From the NCBI GenBank assembly GCA_006226895.1, contig SBFN01000105.1, forward strand, positions 1 through 21,164: a stretch of 21,164 bases of DNA, written 5' to 3'. Shown piece after piece: positions 8,415 through 16,782 of this stretch (position 1 is the stretch's first letter; each line of letters starts with the position of its first letter). The position numbers and the translations under genes are program-made. Below the pieces are notes generated by a model. The model did not search any database. It was not told the DNA's origin and saw only the letters and a program-made list of their open reading frames with translations. The DNA is from Deltaproteobacteria bacterium (GTDB lineage: Bacteria > Desulfobacterota > Desulfuromonadia > Desulfuromonadales > BM103).

Positions 8415-8953
8415 CAGTTGTTGCTGCTGGGATGGTACCGATCCTTTTCCGAATAGATACAGCCGCAATATTGTTGTCGATAGAGGCCCATGGCCTTGGA
8501 CGCCTTGATTCCATCTTGCCAGCCAATTCGATAGTCATCGTACAGGAACTCTATGCCGTAATGCAGGCCCAGCTCTTCGCCCATTTTACGAATCATCTCG
8601 TGGTTCTGGTAACGGGAATAAAGAAGGCTGGTTGTGAACGCATCATAGCCTGATTTTGCTGCATATTCTGCGGCTTGTTTGAGGCGAGACTGGTAACAGT
8701 AGGCACAGCGATTGGTTGGCTCTGACGCCACCTGGGAAAGAAAATCTTCCAGCAGGTATTCGTCTTTGTAGATGACCTGGAGTTCGCTTTCAGCGGCATA
8801 TTGTTCAACGGCCTCAAGCCGTCGACGATACTCCTGGTAGGGATGTATGTTGTGATTGAAAAAGTAACCTGTAACCAGGCGACCGGCCTCGCGTAAAAGG
8901 CGGACAGGATAGATCGCGCAGTTAGCACAACAGATATGGAGCAAGACGTTCAT
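8414..8953 (-). CDS. queH: epoxyqueuosine reductase QueH
   Basis: QueH converts epoxyqueuosine to queuosine in the anticodon of tRNAs for Asn, Asp, His and Tyr. It replaces the cobalamin-dependent QueG in many anaerobes. The 179 residues include the N-terminal HICCANC (C8, C9, C12), the GYFFNHNIHPYQEYRRR stretch, RCAYCY (C83, C86), FTTSLLYSRYQNHE and YCGCIYS (C163, C165). These cysteines bind the metal/iron-sulfur centre in the family (formerly DUF208). The ribosome site AGAGGT precedes the ATG. The start probably marks a new transcription unit, because the gene upstream ends 97 bases away. The other queuosine genes are not in this window. Confidence 0.95.
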   Translation of the reverse strand: MNVLLHICCANCAIYPVRLLREAGRLVTGYFFNHNIHPYQEYRRRLEAVEQYAAESELQVIYKDEYLLEDFLSQVASEPTNRCAYCYQSRLKQAAEYAAKSGYDAFTTSLLYSRYQNHEMIRKMGEELGLHYGIEFLYDDYRIGWQDGIKASKAMGLYRQQYCGCIYSEKDRYHPSSNN

Positions 8954-9050
8954 GGATAAGACCTCTTTATGGATTGAATAACTTCGACATCATAATATGA
9001 TTTCTAAAAAAAGGCCAGTGGACTAAGGGGTTGCGTGCCATGAGAAAGGC

Positions 9051-11381
9051 TTAGGATGTTTTGTATGCCTTCTCTGGAGGCAGGTTCTGTTGCTGCCAGA
9101 TTCGTCTTGCCAGTTTAATAGCCTGTTGACGATGTGGTTCAAAACGTCGACAGGCCCGCATCAAGTTGTCATGAAGGCGAACAAGGTCGGAACGATAGCG
9201 TTGGACAATTTCGGCGAGTATGAGTTCATCGTTGGGGAGAGAGACTCGTTCCTGGTCTGTGTAAGACGCCAGGATAAGTGCTTCGGCGATGAGTTTTCCA
9301 GAGACCTCCAGGGTGTGATCCTTGGTAAGCGTGCGTAAGCTGATCTTGTCAAAAAATTCTCCTGTGATCTCCAATACACCACACAGCGTGTACTCTGTCA
9401 CCTCAGGCCGATAGAGGTTCATCAGGTAGTGCTCAGGAAAGCGTGGGATACCATCTTCGAAAACTTTGGAGGTGATTTCTTTTGGGATCACACTGCGTCT
9501 GCGCCGAGATTTTTCCCCGCCGGCGATGTCATGAGAGACACTTTCCGGAAGTATGGGGGTCGGACCGAAGATGTTGGCAAATTCTCTTTCAAGTAGATCC
9601 GGTTCCGGGATCATTTCCGTTTCGGGCAAGCCGACCAGGCATAAGTCTGCAAGGACCTCTCTCGTCGGGAGAGGCAGACCGTAGGTCCTGATGGCAAGGG
9701 GCAGTGCGTCGAATTCTGGCAACGATGACTGGTCACTGCAGAGGTGCCAGAGATACTTGCCCAGTTGGGTTTGCAGAAAAAGATAAACTCCCCAAGCCAG
9801 AGGCTCGGTTTCATCGGCCCAGTCAGGGCTGACTCCGCCAATCTTTTTGCTGCACAAGAGCTCAACCACGGATTCGTCTGCCATCAGCCAGATCTGGGTT
9901 GTTCCTGGCATGACCGTTGAAGTTAGCCCGAATGGGAGCTCAAAGACCCGGTTGTTACGATGGACTTTGACGCAGCTGATTGTTTGTGGGCATTGCGTAA
10001 AAAGGAAGCCTTGCTCTCCGGTCTCGATCATGGCGACCTCGGCAAGCTGATAACGTTCTAGCAGGACCGCCCAGAAAACTTCGACTCCGGGTGCATGATG
10101 CCATTCTTTAGGTAGAGCCAGAGAAATCTCTTTAGAAGCCAGGCCGACGAGGTAGAGCGCATCCCACACCCACTTGGGTGTTTTTCGCGGCAGCTCAAAG
10201 CGCCGACTCCAGACTTGGCGTAGCAGCATCAGCTGAGATTCACGCTCTTTGCGATCGAGAGAATGCTCCCCCTTTAAAATTGCCAGAGAATTTGTCAGGT
10301 TCTGGCCGGTGCTCAAAGATTGCAAGTCCTCAGCATAAGAATATGTTTCGATCTGTTCGTTCAGGGACCTTTTGAACGCCCAGCCGGCGAGATAAGAACG
10401 TGGGGCGACCAGCGAGCAGGGCTCTGCCGATGGTGGCCGATGGCAGTTGACGCGTAATGTGGCTGAGTCCGTGGACCATGGCAGCTGAGGGGCGTTGAGT
10501 CCAAAACGATGAGCGGCCTCGTTGATTAAAAGACCGACCATCTCCTCGGCATGTTGGTCATTGTGGGGCCATCCCAGCTGCCTGAGTCTGCCGGCCAGGT
10601 GGTGAAGCCTTACGGCGTCATCATCAGGCAGAGGTGGCTCAGCCTCCTGAATGGCGAGCCATGGATGTTGGTCCTTGACTAAGTCACTCAAGGCATAGTG
10701 GATGGCGAACTCAAGCCTGTCGGGTTGCAGCCCTGGTGGCAGGCGTTTTTGCTGAAGCAGGAAGAGTAATCGCCATAGAGACAGCCATGCCTTCTCGCGC
10801 GGGGCCTGTTCCACCCACTCATCATCTGCTGTTCTTCCGGCGGTCAGGCGGGCGCTGATCGTCAGGCCTGGTGCCAGCTCTTGCAGATTGCGCAGGCAGA
10901 GGTTGGCAAAGTAATGTTCGGAATAGCTCGCCGTGGGCGGCGCGCTAGTGACGGTCACGACTTTTAATCGTTCCAGAAGGTCATCGAGGGTTTGCTGAAA
11001 ATCATCCGGCGTGATGCTATTGGCGGGCGGTAGGTCAAAAACGTCAAGGAGGTTCGCTTCACCTGAAGAGACGTTCCAGATGGAAACCTCTCGTGCAGCC
11101 CAGGTCGTGAAGTGACCGAGTCCGAGGGCGTTGGCCAGAGAAAGCCCCTCGCCCAGGACCTGAGCATTGACAACGTCAGGCAGCAGGATCATGCTTCCTG
11201 CCAGCTGACTGTCTCTATTGATCCAGAGCACCAGATCCGGGCCGAGATGCCCCTGATCTGTCAAGGTCCTTGGGCAGAGCTCCAGACGTTGGAAGGGCAG
11301 GCGCTGGGATTCAAGGCGTGCTTCAATCCAGGAGGCCAGTTGCTGGCGAAACTGTTGTAGCAGGCTTGGGTCCATGCTCAT
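9051..11381 (-). CDS. large protein of unknown function, N-terminus HsdR_N-like
   Basis: I do not recognise this ~776-residue soluble protein. It has no signal peptide or membrane helix. The first ~130 residues follow the plan of HsdR-type N-terminal PD-(D/E)XK domains: helix, GPDLVLWI strand (P48-D49), a second strand, a long helix with ALGLGH, then FTTWAAREVSIWNV. The second strand reads GSMIL where the catalytic (E/D)xK should be, so any nuclease site looks lost. The rest is Trp/Leu-rich and mostly helical, with a basic KSRRRR patch about 160 residues from the end and a helical C-terminus. Start: the frame is open to an ATG at 11426, but that codon lies in a terminator loop. I prefer ATG 11381 (or 11375), although neither has a good ribosome site. 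It lies between ruvB and queH. The function is unknown. Confidence 0.8.
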   Translation of the reverse strand: MSMDPSLLQQFRQQLASWIEARLESQRLPFQRLELCPRTLTDQGHLGPDLVLWINRDSQLAGSMILLPDVVNAQVLGEGLSLANALGLGHFTTWAAREVSIWNVSSGEANLLDVFDLPPANSITPDDFQQTLDDLLERLKVVTVTSAPPTASYSEHYFANLCLRNLQELAPGLTISARLTAGRTADDEWVEQAPREKAWLSLWRLLFLLQQKRLPPGLQPDRLEFAIHYALSDLVKDQHPWLAIQEAEPPLPDDDAVRLHHLAGRLRQLGWPHNDQHAEEMVGLLINEAAHRFGLNAPQLPWSTDSATLRVNCHRPPSAEPCSLVAPRSYLAGWAFKRSLNEQIETYSYAEDLQSLSTGQNLTNSLAILKGEHSLDRKERESQLMLLRQVWSRRFELPRKTPKWVWDALYLVGLASKEISLALPKEWHHAPGVEVFWAVLLERYQLAEVAMIETGEQGFLFTQCPQTISCVKVHRNNRVFELPFGLTSTVMPGTTQIWLMADESVVELLCSKKIGGVSPDWADETEPLAWGVYLFLQTQLGKYLWHLCSDQSSLPEFDALPLAIRTYGLPLPTREVLADLCLVGLPETEMIPEPDLLEREFANIFGPTPILPESVSHDIAGGEKSRRRRSVIPKEITSKVFEDGIPRFPEHYLMNLYRPEVTEYTLCGVLEITGEFFDKISLRTLTKDHTLEVSGKLIAEALILASYTDQERVSLPNDELILAEIVQRYRSDLVRLHDNLMRACRRFEPHRQQAIKLARRIWQQQNLPPEKAYKTS

Positions 11382-11402
11382 TATTCTGAATATGGTGATT
11401 GC

Positions 11403-11435
11403 AAAAATAAAAAGGGCCGTCACCATGACGGCCCT
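11403..11435 (-). terminator. terminator downstream of ruvB, overlapping the next ORF start region
   Basis: Read on the minus strand, AGGGCCGTCA-TGG-TGACGGCCCT is a perfect 10-base stem with a 3-base loop, followed directly by TTTTTATTTTT. It lies about 105 bases after the ruvB stop and 20-30 bases before the likely start of the large unknown gene. The 105 bases between the ruvB stop and the hairpin contain no open frame. Confidence 0.9.
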
Positions 11436-11540
11436 CGGGGTGTGTCAGCAGGGCAAGTTGCTTGCATCACCCCCCACAAAAATTAAGCTATCACAGGGTT
11501 TGGCCGTGTGACAAAGAAAAATCAACGAGAAACGATTCTT

Positions 11541-12566
11541 TTATGTAAAAAGGCTGCCTGGTTGCGTTGCTGCTCCGGGGGTCCGTCCCAGATGAGAATA
11601 AGCCAGATGAGTTGCAACTCGACCACGGGGAGTGCGATTTATGAATCCCTGTTGCATTAAGTAGGGTTCAATCACATCCTCAATGGTATCTTTCTCTTCC
11701 CCGATTGCGGCGGCCAATGTATCGAGCCCCACCGGTCCACCACTGAATTTGTCGATGATGGTTTCGAGCAGAAGTCTGTCCATCTGGTCAAAGCCCTGTT
11801 TGTCGACCTCCAGTCTTCCCAGAGCTTGATCTGCCATCTTCAGGCTGATCGTACCGTCGCCATCGACTTCCGCAAAATCGCGAACCCTGCGCAACAAGCG
11901 GTTGGCGATGCGTGGTGTTCCTCTGCTGCGGCGGGCAATCTCTGCGGCTCCTGAAGCGTCAATCTGTACGGCCAGAATCCCTGCACTGCGTGTGACGATG
12001 GTGGCTAACTCGTCGTGAGTGTAGAACTCAAGGCGGCTCAAAACGCCAAAACGGTCACGCAAGGGCGAGGAAAGCAGGCCGGCGCGAGTGGTTGCTCCGA
12101 CCAGGGTGAAACGGGGGATGTCGAGTTTGATAGTGCGCGCCGATGGGCCCTGGCCGATCATGATGTCGAGCTGGTAGTCTTCCATCGCCGGGTAGAGGAT
12201 CTCCTCAACCACAGGAGACAACCGGTGAATCTCGTCGATAAAGAGCACATCGCCCGGTTCCAGGTTAGTCAGCACTGCGGCAAGGTCGCCGGGTTTTTCA
12301 ATGACCGGGCCTGACGTGCTCTTGATGTTGACTCCCATTTCCGCGGCAATAATATGGGCCAGCGTGGTTTTTCCCAGACCGGGAGGCCCATAGAAGAGAA
12401 CGTGGTCAAGAGATTCTCCGCGGCCTTTGGCCGCACCGATAAAGACCTTGAGGTTCTCTTTGGCTTTGCTCTGGCCGACATATTCGGTGAGGACTTTTGG
12501 CCGTAAGGAGAGGTCAAAAGAACCGTCGTCCCCAGAGGTGTCCGCTGTAATCAGGCGATCTTCCAT
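11541..12566 (-). CDS. ruvB: Holliday junction branch migration ATPase RuvB
   Basis: RuvB is the hexameric AAA+ motor that, with RuvA, drives branch migration at recombination crossovers. The 341 residues fit the family. Walker A is GPPGLGKT (60-67) and Walker B/DEIH is at 111-114. Sensor and arginine-finger regions include GATTRAG and PLRDRFG, and the C-terminal winged helix carries [11 protein letters not shown] and the basic TPRGR motif. The ATG at 12566 is 17 bases after the ruvA stop, with only a weak AAAG ribosome site, so translation probably depends on coupling to ruvA. It is the last gene of the ruvCAB unit. Confidence 0.98.
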   Translation of the reverse strand: MEDRLITADTSGDDGSFDLSLRPKVLTEYVGQSKAKENLKVFIGAAKGRGESLDHVLFYGPPGLGKTTLAHIIAAEMGVNIKSTSGPVIEKPGDLAAVLTNLEPGDVLFIDEIHRLSPVVEEILYPAMEDYQLDIMIGQGPSARTIKLDIPRFTLVGATTRAGLLSSPLRDRFGVLSRLEFYTHDELATIVTRSAGILAVQIDASGAAEIARRSRGTPRIANRLLRRVRDFAEVDGDGTISLKMADQALGRLEVDKQGFDQMDRLLLETIIDKFSGGPVGLDTLAAAIGEEKDTIEDVIEPYLMQQGFINRTPRGRVATHLAYSHLGRTPGAATQPGSLFT

Positions 12567-12583
12567 GGTCTTTGCGGTGAAAG

Positions 12584-13183
12584 TCAGCGAATCAGGACTT
12601 TCAATGCTCCTTTAAGGGCTTCTTCCATCGTCAGGTCCGGTGCCAGTTCCATAGACTCCAATACCTTGCGGGCCTGGTTCTCTTTATAGCCGAGATTGAT
12701 TAATGCGGAAATCACATCATTACTGATATCTCCCACAAAAGGGCTGCCCGATGCGACACCCTCTGCTTCGGGAAGATCGTGAGCCGGACCGACCTTGTCC
12801 TTTAATTCAAGGACCAGTCGTTCGGCCGTTTTCTTGCCGATACCGGGCAAACTGGAGAGACGCTTGATATCACCTGACGCAATGGCTCTTTTGAGGTCAC
12901 TGGCAGGGATATGCGAGAGGATATTGACGGCCAGCTTCGGGCCGATACCGGAGATGCTGATCAAAATGCCAAACAGTTCCTTCTCCTCCAGAGAGAGGAA
13001 GCCGTAGAGCAGAAGAGCATCTTCACGGACATGAGTGTGGGTAAAGAGACTGACGTCACCGGTTTCCGGCAAGGAATAGAATGTAGAGAGGGGGATAAAC
13101 AGCCGGTAGCCGACACCACCAACGTCAATGATCACGTGGTCGGACGATTTATAAGCCAGTGTGCCGCGAAGCAGTGCGATCAT
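12584..13183 (-). CDS. ruvA: Holliday junction DNA-binding protein RuvA
   Basis: RuvA is the tetramer that grips the four-way junction and loads RuvB. The 199 residues contain the N-terminal OB-fold (about 1-65) and two helix-hairpin-helix motifs around ISGIGPKLA (78-85) and LPGIGKKTA (112-120). A flexible linker (about 132-150) leads to the small C-terminal domain (about 150-199) that contacts RuvB. A GAGAG ribosome site precedes the ATG. It lies 51 bases after ruvC and 17 before ruvB. Confidence 0.98.
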   Translation of the reverse strand: MIALLRGTLAYKSSDHVIIDVGGVGYRLFIPLSTFYSLPETGDVSLFTHTHVREDALLLYGFLSLEEKELFGILISISGIGPKLAVNILSHIPASDLKRAIASGDIKRLSSLPGIGKKTAERLVLELKDKVGPAHDLPEAEGVASGSPFVGDISNDVISALINLGYKENQARKVLESMELAPDLTMEEALKGALKVLIR

Positions 13184-13234
13184 CGAAATTCACTCTCTTT
13201 TAAGCCGTAGCGTGTTGTTCGCCTTGGCGTGATA

Positions 13235-13735
13235 TTAACGTCGACCGGAGTTGATTGCCACCTGTCTCAGTGTTTGGCTGTTGGCATGACAGATTGCCAC
13301 AGCCAAGGCATCTGCAGCATCTTCCTGGGCTACTTCCGGTAAATTCAGGAGAGCTTTAACCATGTGCTGAACCTGCTGTTTTGCAGCATGTCCATAACCA
13401 ACTACGGCACTTTTGACCTGCAGCGCCGAATACTCATGAACTTCGAGGTTGAGATTGACAGAGGCTATGACTGCTGTGCCTCTAGCGTGGCCGAGCGTTA
13501 ACGCGGCTTTCGGGTTTTTTGCCAGGAAGACTTGCTCAATAGCGACAGCGTCGGGAGTAAATTCCTTAAGAGCCACGGTCAGGCCGTCGTATATGACCTT
13601 TAACCTGAGCGGCAAGGGATCACTGCTGCGCGTTTTGACGATACCGTTATCGACGTGGCGCAAGCGATTGCCCTCGACATCAATAATGCCGTAACCGGTG
13701 ATCCTGGTGCCTGGGTCGATCCCTAGAATTCGCAT
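13235..13735 (-). CDS. ruvC: crossover junction endodeoxyribonuclease RuvC
   Basis: RuvC is the dimeric, magnesium-dependent nuclease that cuts Holliday junctions. The 166 residues have an RNase H fold with all four catalytic acids: D7 in GIDPG, E67 in AIEQVF, and D139 and D142 in EDAADALA. The frame is open a further 21 codons upstream (to 13798), but family homology begins at MRILGIDPG, so the start is set there. The ribosome site is weak. The 67 bases after yebC can form an imperfect 8-base stem (13761-13768 with 13784-13791, one G-U pair) around a 15-base loop. ruvC, ruvA and ruvB follow closely as one unit. Confidence 0.96.
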   Translation of the reverse strand: MRILGIDPGTRITGYGIIDVEGNRLRHVDNGIVKTRSSDPLPLRLKVIYDGLTVALKEFTPDAVAIEQVFLAKNPKAALTLGHARGTAVIASVNLNLEVHEYSALQVKSAVVGYGHAAKQQVQHMVKALLNLPEVAQEDAADALAVAICHANSQTLRQVAINSGRR

Positions 13736-13802
13736 AAAGAAGGCTCGGGTTTTGCAATTTGTGGCTCGTGGAGAAACGAACCTCGAACCACGGACCATTT
13801 GG

Positions 13803-14546
13803 TTACATGATTTTTGCTAATTCATCTTCGCTGATGTCGAAGTTAGCATAAACATTCTGTACATCGTCATTGTCTTCGAGCGCATCCATAAGTTTGAGCA
13901 TGGTCTCTGCTGGCTTGCCTTCGAGTATGACCTGGTTTTGCGGGATCATTGTCGTTTCGGCGGTTTCCCATTTCAGTTCTGCTGCGGCCATGGCTTCACG
14001 AACCGGGATAAAGTCCCCTGGGTCAGTGATGACTTCGTAGACATCATCTTCGTCCTTGACGTCTTCGGCTCCTGCTTCCAGGGCGATCTCAAAGATCTGG
14101 TCGAAATCGTTGTCTGCGGAAAAGGAGATCAAGCCTTTGCGGTCAAAGAGAAAAGCAACTGACCCGCTGACGCCAAGGTTGCCGCCATACTTGCTGAAGC
14201 AATGGCGTACATCGGCGACGGTACGGGTACGATTGTCAGTCAGGAACTCTACAATTAATGCAACACCTCCGGGGCCGTAGCCTTCGAAAAGACCTTCCTC
14301 GTAACTGACACCGTCAAGATCGCCGGTGCCCTTTTTGATGGCACGATCCACGTTGTCTTTCGGCATGTTGGCCTGTTTGGCCTTGTCGATTGCAGTGCGA
14401 AGACGCGGATTGGTATTCGGGTCGCCGCCGCCGATGCGGGAAGCAACCGTAAGCTCTTTGATGATTTTGGTGAAAATCTTGCCACGCTTGGCATCCTGAG
14501 CGCCTTTGCGGTGCTTGATGTTGGCCCATTTACTATGTCCGGCCAT
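13803..14546 (-). CDS. yebC: YebC/PmpR (TACO1) family protein
   Basis: This 247-residue protein begins with the invariant [15 protein letters not shown]. It also carries the [17 protein letters not shown] and [13 protein letters not shown] blocks of the family. YebC proteins are usually annotated as transcriptional regulators. Related members (TACO1 and bacterial homologues) act on ribosomes at difficult sequences such as proline runs. The start is fixed by homology and an ideal AAGGAG site eight bases upstream. The open frame continues to 14660 but would run through a terminator. The gene lies just before ruvCAB, a common pairing in bacteria. Confidence 0.97.
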   Translation of the reverse strand: MAGHSKWANIKHRKGAQDAKRGKIFTKIIKELTVASRIGGGDPNTNPRLRTAIDKAKQANMPKDNVDRAIKKGTGDLDGVSYEEGLFEGYGPGGVALIVEFLTDNRTRTVADVRHCFSKYGGNLGVSGSVAFLFDRKGLISFSADNDFDQIFEIALEAGAEDVKDEDDVYEVITDPGDFIPVREAMAAAELKWETAETTMIPQNQVILEGKPAETMLKLMDALEDNDDVQNVYANFDISEDELAKIM

Positions 14547-14589
14547 GGTCTTACTCCTTTGATGATTGTGAACTTGTAAACAGCGGCTT

Positions 14590-14619
14590 ATCCTAGCATA
14601 GGGGATTGTAGCGGAACAA
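14590..14619 (-). promoter_or_regulatory. candidate promoter of yebC-ruvCAB
   Basis: On the minus strand, TTGTTC (14614-14619) and TAGGAT (14590-14595) are separated by 18 bases. TGC precedes the -10 box, which gives an extended -10 (TGnTAGGAT). It lies between the upstream terminator and the yebC ribosome site, where a promoter is required. The -35 match is poor (three of six). Confidence 0.45.
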
Positions 14620-14625
14620 GCCTGA

Positions 14626-14658
14626 GAAAAGAGAAGCCGACCTTGCGGGTCGGCTTCC
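14626..14658 (-). terminator. terminator of the kinase/BON gene
   Basis: GAAGCCGACC (14633-14642) pairs perfectly with GGTCGGCTTC (14648-14657) around a 5-base loop. On the minus strand a T-rich tail, TCTTTTCTC, follows. It lies about 30 bases after the upstream stop codon and separates that gene from yebC. Confidence 0.88.
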
Positions 14659-14685
14659 ATGTACTCTTATCTCGTGAGGACTCTT

Positions 14686-15513
14686 TTAATGCTCTGAGGG
14701 GTTGGTGCGGTACTCGACAACTTTGATATCGTTCTGCAGGTCGTTGACGCCTTCTACTGAACAGGCCTGCTTTTCGGCAGCAGCTTTCTCCGCGTTAGAG
14801 TGGAGTTGACCTGCGAGTATGACGATACCATCTTCAACGCTGATCTCAAGCATGTAGGCGTCGATGTTTTCTGATGACAGGATTGCTATCTCAACTTTTT
14901 TGCGAAGGATCAGGTCTGTGAGTAGTTTTTTGCCGCTTGCCTTGACTCCCTCCAGGTTTTCGTCTTTTACACTGTCACAGATGACTTCAACCGCTTTGTC
15001 TTCTGAAAGACGTTGGGTGTTGATGACCAGGTCGTAGTGAACGCTGTCATCCCAGTCCCGGTCGAAATAGTATTTGATGAAGCCGGCTCTCTGCTGATCG
15101 CTTTTCCTTACCAGATAGCGGGCACGATCCGGGTCGAGCCATTCGCGCTCGGCCCATCGCTCGACACGATCTTCAAAAGGGGCGATGATTCGGGTTCGTA
15201 GAACGCTGTTGACGTCCTTGAGAAGGTCCTGACCGCCACGCCCGTAAATGACTACGTTGCCTTTTAGCGCAGCTTCGAGAATGATCAGTTCGATCAGATG
15301 AAGATCCAAAAACTGCTTCGAGTCGAGGGTGTCGACAAAATGTGGGGGCTTCTCGTCAGCTTGTTCCACAGCTTCGGCCGATAGGCCATAAGCTTCCGCT
15401 GCGGCCATGATCATTTCGCCGTCGATCAGTTGGTAGCCCAGTTTCTCAGCAACTTTATGGGCGACCGGTATGCCACCGCTGCCCATTTCTCTGGAAATCG
15501 TGATAATTGCCAT
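14686..15513 (-). CDS. cytidylate-kinase-like protein fused to a BON domain
   Basis: This 275-residue protein has two parts. Residues 1-~195 form a P-loop kinase fold of the Cytidylate_kin_2 type, with the nucleotide loop SREMGSGG at 7-14, the NVVIYGRGGQ strand and RARYLVRKSDQQRAGFIKYYF near the lid. Residues ~200-268 look like a BON domain (LLTDLILRKKVEIAILSSENIDAYMLEISVEDG, with the VILAGQLHSN strand and NDLQNDIKVVE ending). BON domains are usually periplasmic or membrane-facing, but no signal peptide is present, so the fusion should be cytosolic. GAGGT precedes the ATG. It follows glpX by 88 bases with its own promoter candidate. The kinase substrate is not known; canonical Cmk is a different family, so a CMP kinase role is only possible. 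Confidence 0.88.
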   Translation of the reverse strand: MAIITISREMGSGGIPVAHKVAEKLGYQLIDGEMIMAAAEAYGLSAEAVEQADEKPPHFVDTLDSKQFLDLHLIELIILEAALKGNVVIYGRGGQDLLKDVNSVLRTRIIAPFEDRVERWAEREWLDPDRARYLVRKSDQQRAGFIKYYFDRDWDDSVHYDLVINTQRLSEDKAVEVICDSVKDENLEGVKASGKKLLTDLILRKKVEIAILSSENIDAYMLEISVEDGIVILAGQLHSNAEKAAAEKQACSVEGVNDLQNDIKVVEYRTNPSEH

Positions 15514-15550
15514 TAGTCAACCTCAATGTTATGCGTTGAAAACTCGAGAA

Positions 15551-15580
15551 ATACTATCAACTTGTCAGCACTGTGACAAG
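15551..15580 (-). promoter_or_regulatory. candidate promoter with overlapping operator dyad
   Basis: On the minus strand, TTGTCA (15574-15579) and TAGTAT (15551-15556) are 17 bases apart, and transcription would start about 30 bases before the kinase/BON ATG. A perfect inverted repeat, CTTGTCA-N6-TGACAAG (15561-15580), covers the -35 box and half the spacer. A repressor site would have this placement. It has no T tract, so it is unlikely to be a glpX terminator. Confidence 0.5.
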
Positions 15581-15601
15581 CCCTAAGCCGCTTAATTCTT
15601 T

Positions 15602-16549
15602 TCAATATTTTGGTTTGTAATCAAAAGTGTGCCGGGCCTCAACAAAACGAATGGTACGCGTTTTGGAGCGCATAACGATAGAGTGGGTTTCCGCGCCTCC
15701 CGAGTAGTAGCGGGTGCCACGTAGCAGCTCGCCGCTCGTCACGCCGGTTGCGGCGAAAACAACATCCCCGTTAGCCATCTCGTTACATTGGTATTCAAAG
15801 TCGTCAATGCCCATGCCTTTGGCGCGTTCACGCTCTTCATCGTTCATGAATACCAGTCTGCCCTGCATATCTCCACCCATACATTTCAGTGCCGCAGCAG
15901 CGAGAACTCCTTCCGGAGCGCCGCCGATTCCAAGCAGCATGTCTACGCCGCTACCTTCAACTGCGGCGGCGATAGCCGGAGCGACATCCCCGTCGGTAAT
16001 CAGATGGATGCGCGCTCCAGCTTGACGGATTTCATCAACGATTTTGTCGTGACGGGGCCGATCCAGGATTACAACAGTGAGATCTTCAATGTAACATTTT
16101 TTCGCGTCGGCAACTCTTTGCAGGTTGACCGTTGGTGATTCGTTGATGTCAATGGCCCCTCTTGCCGTTGGGCCAACAGCAATTTTTTCCATGTACATGT
16201 CGGGAGCGTGCAGGAATCCGCCCCGAGGGGCCAGGGCAATCGTTGCGATGGAGCCATTAAGGCCTTTGGCGCAGATATTGGTTCCTTCGAGCGGGTCGAC
16301 AGCGATATCCACTTCCTGGCCGTTGCCGCGGCCCAGTTTCTCTCCAATATAAAGCATGGGGGCTTCGTCCATCTCGCCTTCGCCGATGACCACTGTGCCG
16401 GAGATCTCCATGGAGTCGAGGGTTCTGCGCATCGCTTCCGTGGCGGCGTCATCAGCTGCTATTTTGTCGCCTTTGCCAACCCAGCGGCCGCATGAAAGGG
16501 CTGCTGCTTCGGTGACTCTGACCAGCTCAAGTGCTAGATTGCGATCCAT
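15602..16549 (-). CDS. glpX: fructose-1,6-bisphosphatase class II GlpX
   Basis: GlpX hydrolyses fructose-1,6-bisphosphate to fructose-6-phosphate in gluconeogenesis. The 315 residues show the lithium-sensitive phosphatase motifs: GEGEMDEAPM (56-65), DPLEGTN (85-91), and GIGGAPEGVLAAAALKCMGG, which forms the substrate loop. Homology starts at MDRNLALELVRVTEAAAL, and GGGAG lies about eight bases before that ATG. The open frame extends 80 codons further upstream but is low-complexity and non-homologous there. The gene has its own leader with a perfect dyad and reads away from the rhodanese gene. Gluconeogenic FBPase suits growth on acetate or other small organic acids. Confidence 0.96.
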   Translation of the reverse strand: MDRNLALELVRVTEAAALSCGRWVGKGDKIAADDAATEAMRRTLDSMEISGTVVIGEGEMDEAPMLYIGEKLGRGNGQEVDIAVDPLEGTNICAKGLNGSIATIALAPRGGFLHAPDMYMEKIAVGPTARGAIDINESPTVNLQRVADAKKCYIEDLTVVILDRPRHDKIVDEIRQAGARIHLITDGDVAPAIAAAVEGSGVDMLLGIGGAPEGVLAAAALKCMGGDMQGRLVFMNDEERERAKGMGIDDFEYQCNEMANGDVVFAATGVTSGELLRGTRYYSGGAETHSIVMRSKTRTIRFVEARHTFDYKPKY

Positions 16550-16573
16550 CGGTGTTCTCCCGGGGTTTTGAGG

Positions 16574-16595
16574 TCGCAACAAAGACTTGTTGCGA
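16574..16595 (-). promoter_or_regulatory. perfect dyad in the glpX leader
   Basis: TCGCAACAA-AGAC-TTGTTGCGA is a perfect 9+9 inverted repeat 25-46 bases upstream of the glpX ATG. It can form a hairpin in the mRNA or bind a dimeric regulator. There is no T tract. The rest of the 307-base gap (16550-16856) is AT-rich. Apart from the rhodanese promoter I found no other clear site or open frame there. Confidence 0.4.
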
Positions 16596-16782
16596 GCGCT
16601 GCGTTGAGGCTCATTCTGTAGGGATCTTGTTTGAAATATCCCTGCTGCTTGACAGCGGCAGTCATGATGACATTTTTTATGAGTAAAGACAATTTTTTTT
16701 GGGTGCAATAATAGTGTTTTTTGAATATGGTAAGCTGCTGCTCTTGGGGGCTGACACTGCTCGTATATGGTTGAGTTACTTG

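Noticed and set aside
8415..8468. 18-codon extension of the DUF2905 protein into queH
   Set aside because: Family similarity begins at MGNDLGRLL, whose ATG overlaps the queH stop in a normal coupling arrangement.
11441..11540. CRP-like TCACA...TGTGA half-sites after ruvB
   Set aside because: The spacing is 11 rather than 6 bases, and they lie between a stop codon and a terminator, where an operator is unlikely.
13736..13798. 21-codon N-terminal extension of RuvC
   Set aside because: RuvC homology begins exactly at MRILGIDPG, and the extension has no strong ribosome site.
14547..14660. 38-codon N-terminal extension of YebC
   Set aside because: It would read through the terminator hairpin of the upstream gene. 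Family homology and an ideal AAGGAG site place the start at 14546.
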